Of a stretch of 64,000 nt of DNA, positions 53,758-62,641 are shown in pieces (position 1 is the stretch's first letter; each line of letters starts with the position of its first letter). The translations under genes were made by a program, and so were the position numbers. The notes beneath the pieces are model-generated. The model did not search any database. It was not told the DNA's origin and saw nothing but the letters and a program-made list of their open reading frames with translations. This stretch comes from Agarophyton chilense (lineage: Eukaryota > Rhodophyta > Florideophyceae > Gracilariales > Gracilariaceae), in contig JARGXX010000016.1 in assembly GCA_030374765.1 (NCBI GenBank), forward strand, positions 992,001-1,056,000. Direction: 5' to 3'.

Positions 53758-54671
53758 TGTAGAGCAACGCCCAGTTAGGGGAAACTTGAAGATGCAACTC
53801 ATAGAATGAGGATTGAACCCTCCGAGGGTTATGACTATGATCCCCTCTAAGGTGTGCTGAGGTGGCACTGTTTTCTGGTTATATTTCGCCTATAAGGGAA
53901 AATTCGGATGGCCCATGGTTGGATTGGCCCCGTGATACACGAGGCTTAGTTTTGGCACCGATTTTCGGATATTTGTAGAACGTTGTAATTTTGGGCCCTG
54001 ACAGTTGGATCTCCACGTGTATGGCCCTGAGCAGGTGTGCACTACTGTAGAGTTTAGGTAGTGGGCCCTACTGAGGGAGATGAGATGTGACAGTCCGAAG
54101 CTCAGAGTAAATGGTAACCAAGGATGGTCTTCGATACCTTTAGAGGTTCTTCGTTGCCATCGTTTCGGCCTTACAACCCGGAACGGGCTCTGATTAGCAA
54201 CGCCTGCGTAGGGACACGACTCCACTTGGAGAGTGCCCACTTTCGGGTTCCATGCAACCACCCCCTTGGGACCGCTCAGACGACCTGCGTGCACGATACC
54301 CCGTGGGGGTTCTGCTTACTTGTTGCGTGCTTTTTGTGTTTCCTTTCGAGGACAGGTTTTCGCCCCTGTATTGGGTTTCTTTTGTTGTTTCGCCCCTTTT
54401 CTGGTTCTCGGGTCCGGTGCCTGTTAGTGCCCGACCCACGCCCCATTTTTCCTCTTCGCCGGATTTTCCCCCATTCTTTGGGAAACCCATACCCATTCCC
54501 GATCCAACGGTTTCTACCCCTCACCTCCGTCGGTACTGCCGGAATCCCCCGTGGGAGTTACACCCCACACTACGGGTGGAACGGAGGGCTCTGTCTCTGA
54601 GTCTGCCTCCCCCAGGGAGCAAGGCTTCGAACACCTTGAGAGCACTTCCCGTCGCCGGGTTTTGCTCCACA
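53758..54671 (+). repeat. Gypsy element 2, 3' LTR
   Basis: 914 bp, preceded by the purine tract AAGGAGGGGGAGA (53745-53757) on the element strand. It shares a variant block with the 5' LTR of element 1. Confidence 0.92.
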
Positions 54672-54676
54672 TCCAT

Positions 54677-54987
54677 CACATGGAACATACACTTCTCGTC
54701 CAGAAACATGTGGTCTACACAGACCACGTTGTTGAAAGAACGCGACATGGAACTGAAAGAGACCTTCCTCGCAGGATGCGGCAAGGCTGTAGTCTTACAA
54801 TGATGCATTCTTCGAGCCTACGAGCAGGGTACTTGTTATCGTCATCGCTCTTTACATCATTTCGTTCCAGCAAAACTCTGATGTCCGAATACGTAGAATG
54901 TCCACAAGCATGTTTGTGGACCTTGTCAACTATCTTCTTGAGTTCATTCCAAGGTCGAGGGACGTCAGACTCCGGAACGTGGGCCAT
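54677..54987 (-). pseudogene. Copia integrase N-terminal part (split element)
   Basis: Seen: HKHACGHSTYSDIRVLLERN and LEECII (zinc-binding HHCC start, about 54930-54820). After a frame change near 54800 comes HCKTTALPHPARKVS, then VVCVDHMFLDEKCMFHVMD with the first catalytic Asp area, up to the TCCAT break. It joins 47867. A TGA at 55000-54998 separates it from the gag/protease frame, which is the same frame. Confidence 0.8.
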
Positions 54988-54997
54988 AGCGCATCAC

Positions 54998-56418
54998 AAT
55001 ATCCCTACACTCTGATCATTCATCGGCTGTGCTCGAAATGTGAACGCGCCATGGGGGATGTAACTGTAGAAATCATGGTCGACTAGCAATATCGTACCCG
55101 GCGAGACACCGCTACTATCACATGGAATCTGCAATACATTTGTCTTCATGTGCGTTATGTCACAGTGCTGGGTAAGATTTCTCCCAACCACCCATTGGGA
55201 TGATCCTTCTATGACCAAATGCCTGATTTTCACGGCGTTACCTTCATCCGAAACAGCCTGCAGAACAACAGACCCAAGCACCTTCCTAGCTGGGCTGGAG
55301 TGGTTGCCAGTGCCATACTTCCAAAACAGCCTGTCTGCAACAGACTTCGGTAAAGGGCCCAGTGTCCCATTCGACTCAGGACATACTGGGCGGCGAAAAA
55401 GTTGTAGCTCATCTCTTCCAATGGCACTGTACGGTGCACCGTTGTCCAATAAAGGTCCAACGAAGTCATCACTAAGACTGCTGGACGCATTTGCGCCACT
55501 TAATTGAACCATGTTGAAAGTCAGTACATTTTTCTGATTATTCCTGCCAGGTGGGGCATCCGTGGAGCGAACTCCATGCTTCAAAGTTCTATCTTCCTTA
55601 TGATCAGTTTCCCAATGTTCAAACGTCTGGCACGAGTGGCACTTCGTGCGCGCCTTCAGCTCTGCAAGCTGTTCTGGGGTTCTTGATGTTCTTCCCCAAA
55701 AGGTAAATGAGGTTCTATGTCTTGTACTTGCGGCGGCATTTACAGAAAGCGTTGGCGGTTTTGACTCATTTTGAGTGATCTTATCGCATTGCCGCAACAC
55801 AGAGGCAATCGAATCGTAAGAAACACCTTTCAAATAGTCGTTCGTAGTGGCCGCAGCGTCCAACTGATCACGACGGGGGGCGCTGTTCGCCAAGACAGAC
55901 ACTCTTTCATTGTTCTCCACGTTTGAGTTAGACAGGAGAATGAAAGCAACCAACGACTCCGACAACTGCGCTTCTGTTCCGTGTGCAATTAACCTCGATA
56001 CATGAGCCTGAAACCTGGACTCGAAGTTCCTCAATGACTGGTTCTGATGACGCTCCATGGTCATCATCTTCAGCAGATCTTGATACACGTCGGTAACTGC
56101 TGCAAGGGGATCCTGTTTGTAGATGATATTCAGAATCGAAGAAACTCCTTTCTTCGATTTGATGAAATACCTCGAAATCGATCTACATAGATCGCGGGCT
56201 CTACCACAGAGCTGTGACTGCAACAATATCTCTCTCAACTCCTGAGGGATCTTGTTGTTGTTGGAATCGGGCAGTCGTTCATGGAAATCCGTCCACTGTG
56301 ACCCCGCGTTTACACACTGCTCCTGATTCTCTTTGCCATCGGTCCACGGCACACTGCGTATATCCCTTGAGAAACGCGGCCGTGATGGCATATCTGTTGA
56401 TGAGCTTCCTGGGCCCAT
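54998..56418 (-). CDS. Copia Gag-protease (GalEa/PyRE1G1-like)
   Basis: ATG at 56418 lies inside the primer-binding site and opens about 474 aa. Seen: a Gag region with ILNIIYKQDPLAAVTDVYQDL and FESRFQAHVSRLIAHG; a knuckle-like CHSCQTFEHWETDHKED (about 260-277) in which the expected last Cys or His is altered; and the protease LLDNGAPYSAIG (about 330-341), where the family usually has LLDSGAPYSAIG. WVVGRNLTQHCDI is the protease C-terminal landmark. The frame ends in TGA just before integrase and continues in the same frame after it, so the stop is either a mutation or a readthrough site. The rest of the element is broken, so the intact frame may just reflect youth. Confidence 0.8.
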
Positions 56419-56421
56419 AAA
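56405..56421 (-). promoter_or_regulatory. Copia primer-binding site overlapping the gag start codon
   Basis: Directly after the LTR the element strand reads TTTATGGGCCCAGG, the complement of the initiator-Met tRNA anticodon arm (CTGGGCCCATAA). The ATG at 56418-56416 within it opens Gag. Confidence 0.78.
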
Positions 56422-56634
56422 TAAGAATTTTTCGCTTCACTTCTGGTATTGGTCTTCTTTGTCCCTTCTTCGGTCTCCCCCAGCTGTAAAACTCTACGAT
56501 CTCTAGCTGGTGCGCTATCTGTAGTCTAGCTAGTTCTACCTTCCAGCCTTTAGAACGGTTCCCTATATTTGAACCTTGTTCAAATATCTTGTGCGCAAAT
56601 AGTTCGGACTGTAGCCGAACTCACAATATTCACA
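56422..56634 (-). repeat. Copia 5' LTR
   Basis: 213 bp, partner of 33075-33289, with the same two hairpins (56565-56587 and the AGTTCGG/CCGAACT pair after it). Confidence 0.88.
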
Positions 56635-56639
56635 GCAAC

Positions 56640-57016
56640 CCTTTGTGATTTGCAAGATCACAAAACGAGTTGACACAACCACAGCAGTTTTTGGACCAGA
56701 TTTCCTAAAGAGAAAAAAAGGCGGAATGTTGATAGCCTAACAGACAAAAACTATTATAGAAGATAGGTTGATGCCGGTTCAGGAAGGCGTGGGACGCTCT
56801 TTTTGAGCTTATTGGACTATAGTTGGTCGGAGACAACCGCAGTCGGCTTTATATAGCGTAAAATAGAATTTTGGTAGGTGTTGGTCTGCTGGATGCCCAA
56901 AACTCGCTCCCTGATGAGCTGAACTGAGCGGTAGTGTCCTTCGCAAGTGAAGAAGTGCAATGGCAAGCCGATTGTGAGACCGAAAACGGGGATTGCTGAT
57001 ACTTGCAAAGTTGGGG
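56640..57016. other. No recognised gene
   Basis: Sequence between the copia right end and the next gypsy LTR. A poly-A run near 56713-56721 is the only notable feature. Confidence 0.5.
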
Positions 57017-57644
57017 TGTAGTATCCGCTCTAACGGAGAGAGCCGACACCTGCGACAGCGTTCGGACTGCCGATGGGTCGCTTGCGGCGAAAGAAAAGGG
57101 GTGGTCGAGCTACAACACCAGCGAGCTGGAAGTGGGGTGTAAGGCCACTACTCGCCAGCGAGGGTGAACAGTGCAACTGTAAAACGTTGATGGGACGTAG
57201 GCACGAGACGGCTCTTGAAGTGGTTGGGGGCTGACTATCTATTATAGCTCGTCCGGATCTCCGGTTAAGGAATCCTAAACGAGGAACAGAATAGTCATGA
57301 TGCCCATGTTGTCTCCTTTACTTGGAGTCGGCGCTCATCTCTGGTACACTTTATACTGTGTGCCAGGGTGAGTGCCCAAATAAATATATAAATAATACCC
57401 AGTGGTCAGCCACTTGGCCAAACCACTGTATGGGTATGGTCCCTAATGGACGTCTAGCTACAAAGGGTAGTAAAACCAGCCACGTGGATTGCCACTACAT
57501 GCACCGTTGCAAGCCACTCCACTCGTGAGACCACGTGTCCCACTAAGAGATTCTGCCTCTAGGCATCCTACGCGGTGTGCCGTTCCAACCGCGACTTCGC
57601 GAAAAAACAACATATCGGATTCCCCGACATAGTAGAATACTACA
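57017..57644 (-). repeat. Gypsy 3' LTR, same family as the solo LTR at 17600-18218
   Basis: 628 bp, TG..CA. On the minus strand it begins TGTAGTATTCTAC, after a purine tract complementary to 57645-57658. A hairpin (57330-57376) matches the one in the solo LTR by structure with base changes on both sides. A TATAAA on the element strand lies in its loop (57355-57350). An antisense gene follows on the plus strand. Confidence 0.85.
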
Positions 57645-57668
57645 TACCCCCCTCGTTAAGCGCAAACC

Positions 57669-58415
57669 ATGGGGGACGCAAGAAGCGTTTATACGCAGTC
57701 GGACCGGTGTTCCGGGTACTCATCGTCATCACGAATTCCTCGCCCCCCGACCAACTCTTACAGTTCTCAACAGCATTCTGTTCCCCACCGCTCTTCAGCT
57801 CGATCTCTCGCGATGGATCCGAACGCCGGGTCCAACCCGTTTCAGCCCTCCTCCGAGGATGTGCCTTCTGGGGCTCCGCCTAACACTGCTGGTTCTGCGT
57901 CGCAGCCTACTGCTCAACTCGGTCCATACCGTTCGTTCCCCACACCGTACACCGGATTCCGGTCGGTACGGTTACCTCAGCCAACCGTGGCTCCGATGCC
58001 GAACGCGGCTTACGTCGCCTCTGCGGGTGTGATTCGAGCTCCTTCTCGTCGTGCTCAGCGGAGCTACTCACACCCCGCGGATTTCTGTGGACGAGATCCT
58101 CTCGACAACGTTGAACTTTTTGCGCAAGCGCCCTGGTTTGATCCAGTTGCTATCCGCGATGACGCGTTTATACAACAGTATGTACACGGTGGGTACTTCC
58201 CTGACGGTATTCCGGAACACGCGATTTATAGCGACGACTGGGCGATCCATATTGCTTTGCCAGACAACGCGATTGCACAATATTCAACGGAAACCTTATC
58301 CGAAGCCCGTACGCGGTTCATCAAGCTGATTTACCAGCGTCTTCACCGATTCATCAGTACGGTTCTCCTCCCGCAGGACAAGTTTCTTGCGAGATACTCG
58401 CAAATCGCGTTTTGA
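57669..58415 (+). pseudogene. Antisense accessory gene, third gypsy family, truncated
   Basis: ATG at 57669, 25 bp inside the LTR, 248 aa. Seen: a Ser/Pro/Gln-rich N-terminus (1-150), then AQAPWFDPVAIRDDAFIQQYVHGGYF (about 155-180, the family motif), WAIHIALPDNAI, and a LSEARTRFIKLIYQRLHRF segment matching the relatives at 35009 and 62642. It ends at TGA in LARYSQIAF, where relatives go on for 300 or more residues. The following DNA shows no match, so the gene is truncated. No pol remains to the right; a DIRS-like element follows. Confidence 0.75.
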
Positions 58416-58418
58416 GAT

Positions 58419-58910
58419 GAAGAAAATTTGCTGTGTATGTACAGGTTCAAGGTCTGAACACGAAAAGAGTCCTTTCAGAGTAACGAATATGCATTTCCTC
58501 TCGTTGACTACATGACAGCTCGCTACGCTCGTATTATTACGCTTCGCATTTTTAACAAACTAATATTGACAAGGTAAAAAACAATTTTTTGACAACAACA
58601 TTTCAATTTTTAATACCAAGCTATAGTGTTTTATATTACGACGCGATGGCATCCGAGCGACTTAAACAAAAAACAAATGAGTCCCAGTCAGCTCACCCCC
58701 ACTCCCCAAAAACCAGTCCTAGACCAAACCCCATTAAATTCCTACAACCAGGTCCACTACTACTATCCAAAGTAAACTTCCTTCTCATATAGGTTCCAAG
58801 CTCTTAGTTGATATTCCAGGACACAGTTTTCTGTTATATGGGTTTTTTCAGAAAACTGATTCCGAGTGTCAGAATTCTGCGAGTGGGGTGCAGAAATCTG
58901 ACGAACTGAC
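58419..58910. other. Flank with two hairpins near the DIRS-like 3' end
   Basis: No gene recognised. CAGTTTTCTG/CAGAAAACTG (58824-58858, perfect 10-bp arms, 15-nt loop) is followed by a second inverted repeat 58868-58902 (12 of 13 pairs, 9-nt loop). They lie just beyond the recombinase end and may be part of the element's terminal repeats. Confidence 0.6.
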
Positions 58911-59754
58911 TTAAACGAAAACTATTCTCGTCTTAAGTATCCACATGATAATCCAAACCCCCAGCCCAATCTGGCGGCGGCACGTTGAACGATGTGAATG
59001 CCCTGGTGTAACCAGCCTCAAATGACTTATGTTGGGCCAGGGATAATTCGTTGAGCGCTTGGTATAATTTGTGTGGTTGAATATATCCCTTAAGATTCTC
59101 ATCGCTTTGCTAACGTCCTCGGCATTTAATATCCTGGTCGGCGAGGCGAGCATAAAGCTTATCGGTGGTTGCCCCGCCGTACCTAAGCATGTGTGGAGTA
59201 ATTGCGAACGGACTCCCTAGACGTTCGACGGCTCTTCGGAGACCGGCCCGAAACCGGGCCGGTTGATATGGGAAAAGAACTTCTGCTTCTGGCAACTTCC
59301 TTCTTCTAAGCAACTTGTTCAACAAAACCGCCAAAACATACGGCCTTATCGTGACGGATTCGTTACGGCCACGTTTTCCTATCGCAATATTGAGCATCCC
59401 ATAGTGCGGCCGCTTTTCGGTTAGCGGCATCATGGCGACGTCCAATACTTTTAGCTGCAATAAATCCCCTAGCCTGAGATACCCATCAAACAGCAGCAGT
59501 AATCCCACCCCCAGATCCGGATCCCCGTGTTTGAAAAGATCCAATTCCAATCCGTATACAACGATTTCCGGACACACGCCAAAGTGAAGGTTAGGGCGCG
59601 ACGCTGTCCAGGCTTGTATACTTTGATTCGCCAATACCAACTTCCCGCTGAGTTCGGGGAGAAAAAATTCCAACGCTGATTTTGCCTGAGCTACACCTCC
59701 TGCCTTCAATTGCTGATTACCATGAAAAAGATCAATGCAATACCTCGTGAACAA
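58911..59754 (-). pseudogene. DIRS-like tyrosine recombinase
   Basis: Inserts the circular cDNA of DIRS-type elements by site-specific recombination. Seen on the minus strand: DGYLRLGDLLQL with the catalytic Arg (about 59500-59465); a RGRNESVTIRPYVLAV segment; PHMLRYGGATTDKLY with the H-x-x-R box (about 59205-59160); then KCRGR, a TAG at about 59111-59113, and QSDENLKGYIQPHKLYQAL with the candidate nucleophile Tyr. The TAG replaces a Trp expected in GRW. All four catalytic positions appear present, so a single stop is the visible damage. RT and RNase H lie upstream on the same strand. Confidence 0.82.
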
Positions 59755-59884
59755 TTTATCAACTTCTTCTGCATTCCTACATCGACGGCGAGCGGCTGGT
59801 TCTTGTACCAGTCACTCCACGAAATAACCATGGTTCTTACGGTAGCCCTGCAGTGTTGCTGCTATTACCCGTCGGTGAGCTAGA

Positions 59885-60388
59885 TCAAAAAGCCCGTGAC
59901 GGTTCATCGGCTGGATTTTCCGCGCTAGGGACATAAAAAGAATCCATTGTTAGGTCACCAACGAGTACCAACGCGGCAACGCGCCTGCAGGTCCGGTTAA
60001 AGCTTCGCTTACTGCTACCTCCCTTTAGCAAAGCTCCAAGAAGCGATTGGTTATCAATAAACATAATTATTCGTGTTTGATAATTATTCCGATTTCGAAG
60101 AAGCCAACACAGACCAAAAATGACTGCTTCGCCCTCTAAACTGTATATCGGGTGTTTTTTCTTCCAACGATGTCGTATCGCAATTTTCAACTCCTGTTCT
60201 TCAATCCATTCAATCCGATTTGATCCTTCGCAAATTTTTAAAGGATCTTGGCACTCGGTATAAACTACTCCTCCACCAATTAAGCTTCCGTCTGTACAAA
60301 TGATTGTTGGGTTGAACGGCGTAGAAATATTAGTCCGGATCAACGGTGCTAGTTTTAAAATTAATCCCAGCTCCTTCCAGCTAATCAC
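59885..60388 (-). pseudogene. DIRS-like RNase H domain
   Basis: Seen: IICTDGSLIGGGVVY (first Asp), YSLEGEAVIFGLCWLL (Glu), MFIDNQSLLGALLKGGSS (Asp) and SAENPADEPSRAF (last Asp). These four landmarks follow the YR-retroelement RNase H pattern. The segment is open, but it lies in a different frame from the RT remnant upstream, and stops separate it from the recombinase at 59754. Confidence 0.85.
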
Positions 60389-61418
60389 GATGCCGCCAAC
60401 ATATTCTTTGGTCGAGGACGTAATGTATTCTTTCGAAGACCGAAAAGAGCGGCCTCCTTAAGAGCATAAACCACGCCCATTTTCCAATTATGCTTTGTAC
60501 TTCTTGCACCTCCCATATCTTCTTTTTCAGCATGTTTTCAGTAATTGTTATCAGCGTTCCCGTTTTTTCCTGCTTTGGCATCAATACGCCATTTTTCCCG
60601 ATTTCAATTCCCAAGACTTCTGTTCTTCCTTCTTCTGCAGGCCATGATAATTATGTCGCTTGCGAAGGCAAAGAGCTATGCTCTCAGACTCCTTTATCAC
60701 GGCCCGCAGATTTCTTTCCGACATTTCTTTGTTTGTTCCAAACGAAAAATAATCGTCCACGTAAGCTCCAAATTTATATTCGCCAACGGAAATTGAATCC
60801 GCTAGCCAGTCGTCTATGGAGAGCTTAGCGCGAGCTAAGATTTATAGATGGATTTTCTGAGCCACAAAGACGGAGTGTGACCACCCCATGGGCATTGAGA
60901 GCATGACGGGGAATAATTTTTTCCGTTCGACTTCGATTGATGGCAAACCAAAATACGTATTCATCCATCCTGGTAATCTCATTACATGATATTGATTGTC
61001 CATGTCTGACTTTCCAACATAAAGCGTTCGTCCTTCCGGGTTGTGTAATCTCGCTAGATGCCCTGGGTTAGGAAGTTTGATTTTTGGTGGTTCGGTAAAC
61101 TGAAGGTTAGCGTTCCGGGCGTCGATTATGAGCCTTTTTTCCCTCTTTTTCATGGACCGCAAAAGCACCATTCAAAACTTTCAGTTTTCCTTCCCTCAGA
61201 TCTACTAACCCCCCTTCCACCGGTTTCCTAATCAGTGCACTGTAATCTTTCGCCTTCACTTCACAAAACGGCTTCTTAGCTCCCTTCACCTCTTCATCTT
61301 CTCGAATAATTTTTCTAGTCATATATAGTAGCTGTACATCCCCTGGTAGTAATGAGATAATATCAGCCGAGGCTGCCAGTCCGTGTTCTGGCAATGATAC
61401 TCGGTCCGGATTCAGCAA
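60389..61418 (-). pseudogene. DIRS-like reverse transcriptase, frameshifted
   Basis: Seen on the minus strand: AASADIISLLPGDVQLLYMTRK (RT N-terminal region), LVDLREGKLKVLNGAFAVHEK (61210-61150), RLIIDARNANLQF, SDMDNQYHVMRLPGWM (catalytic Asp, about 61010-60960), MPMGWSHSVFVAQ (60900-60860), then FGAYVDDYFSFGTN (YVDD, 60775-60735), then GKWAWFMLLRRPLFSVFE (about 60490-60440). Breaks occur near 61150, 60842 and 60620. Known: the RT, RNase H, YR order without protease or integrase is diagnostic of DIRS/PAT-like elements. Confidence 0.85.
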
Positions 61419-61718
61419 GACCCATTAGTGTGTGTCACTGTATTCGAACGTAGAATCAACCTCTCCTACGAACTCCTCCGCAACGAAATAATTTCGGCCG
61501 TATGAGTCCTCCCTGATGACTTGCAAGATATTGCTCTCCAGGCTTTGTACAGCGTTTCTCTCTTGTACCGGTAGAAAGAGGTAGACGAGTCCGGCATACA
61601 AGCAATCAAGCCAACTTAGAAGTCCCTCAAGTATACTTTAAACTTTCTTATTACGTCTTCACTTTTGTCGTTGTCGTGCGCTTGCATTCTTTGTATCCTT
61701 TTCCCGTTTATCAGATGC
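61419..61718 (-). other. Upstream remains of the DIRS-like element
   Basis: A minus-strand frame with RIQRMQAHDNDKSEDVIRKF (61715-61630) fits the spacer or gag end of the element, but no zinc knuckle or other landmark is visible. The gypsy LTR at 61719 cuts it off. Confidence 0.4.
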
Positions 61719-62606
61719 TGTAGGACAACGCTTGGAGCAGAGACACCACGAAGATGTTCGGGATCTTTCTCTCTTGAGAGACACGCCTCAGGCGGAGGAG
61801 ACGCGTCCCAGCGGAGAACAGAAACAGAGCCACTCTGGAAAGGCACGACGAAGCCGGGTGTAAGACCGAGGCCAATCCGGCGGGATATACCTATAGTGTT
61901 TAGGTGAGCACGGCACAGCCCGGGGTGTGACCAATCCGAGGCGGAGCGGTATCACGGCGATTGTCGGAAAAGGAGCGAGGAAACACTCGTATGAGGTGGA
62001 CGAGCGAGGTGAGTGAGGCGGCCACTCACGAGAGCCAAAAAGGAGAACAAGAGGAAAACGGGGGCAAAACCCTATACAGGGGCGAGACTACGACAAGTGT
62101 CGGCGATTAAATAAGAACCCACGGTGGTGGTAGCACTATCGTTAACAGAGCGGTGGATGAACTAACGTGCGACGGGCGCTCACGCAGTATGCGGTAAAGA
62201 CGCGCCGAAGGCGAAAAGTTCAGAGCCAAGACTTCCTCCTTCGGATCTCCCAAGAGGGTGTTTACTGGGGAGCCGTGCTCAACCTTCTAAGTAGTGTGGC
62301 GCGCGGCCCCTGACAGTGGGCGCGCGCCCGAAAAATAGACACTACATAGCGATAGCGTAGCTAAATAAATACTAAATAATACTAAATAATACTAACCATT
62401 AGGTAGAATCCGGGCCACGTGTGGCACGCCTCGCACTAGAGCGTCGGCATCCGTGCAGTCCACGTGTTCCACCAGTGTGAACTTCCGGTCCTAACCGGCC
62501 GTCAGCACGCAATAGCGGTATAGTTTGTCATAGCCCAAGCCAATCTTCAAGCGAGCGAACTCTCGAAGTCCAGCGAAGAAACCCCCTTGAAGGGCATTGT
62601 CCTTCA
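61719..62606 (-). repeat. Gypsy 3' LTR, fourth family member, partner outside the window
   Basis: The right end is supported: CCTTCA followed by a purine tract on the minus strand (62607-62618), as in elements 1 and 2. The left end near 61719 (TGTAGG) is a guess. Like the 915-bp LTRs it has GGAGCA near the left end and an ACAGGGGCGA block (62077-62086). 62360-62395 repeats TACTAAATA. The element should continue to the right on the minus strand beyond 64000. Confidence 0.65.
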
Positions 62607-62641
62607 TATCCCCCTCCTTAGGTGACGAACACGCCGTCGAC

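Larger units (their letters stand above)
47863..54676 (+). mobile_element. Ty3/gypsy element 2 (47868-54671), pol-deleted, with antisense gene
   Basis: Seen: 914-bp LTRs at 47868-48781 and 53758-54671, target duplication TCCAT at 47863-47867 and 54672-54676, 6,804 bp, opposite orientation to element 1. Gag is intact. All of pol is missing: the gag stop is followed within 9 nt by sequence equal to the linker at 38603 and below in element 1. A CTT microhomology at the join implies a 4,023-bp deletion. The chromodomain, purine-rich tract and a shortened antisense gene follow. It is a non-autonomous gag-only derivative inserted in the copia integrase. Confidence 0.95.
33070..56639 (-). mobile_element. 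Ty1/copia element (GalEa/PyRE1G1-like), split by two gypsy insertions
   Basis: Seen: near-identical ~214-bp LTRs at 33075-33289 and 56422-56634, flanked by GCAAC on both sides (33070-33074, 56635-56639). Without the two nested elements and their duplicated target copies the element is about 4.96 kb. Minus-strand order is LTR, primer site, gag/protease (56418-54994), integrase (54987-54677, then 47867-47149), RT (47147-45809), RNase H (34007-33600), purine tract, LTR. Reading runs on across both insertions: CMFHVMD joins SNALYSTG, and CAFAASF joins LQQKGPQ. Known: compact copia elements with iMet primers and an LLDxGAPYSAIG protease occur in the GalEa/PyRE1G1 group of crustaceans and red algae. 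Stops and shifts make it inactive. Confidence 0.9.

Noticed and set aside
34008-54676. Inversion between elements 1 and 2 as the cause of shared LTR variants
   Set aside because: The target duplications match within each element and the copia fragment between them keeps its orientation, so no net inversion took place.
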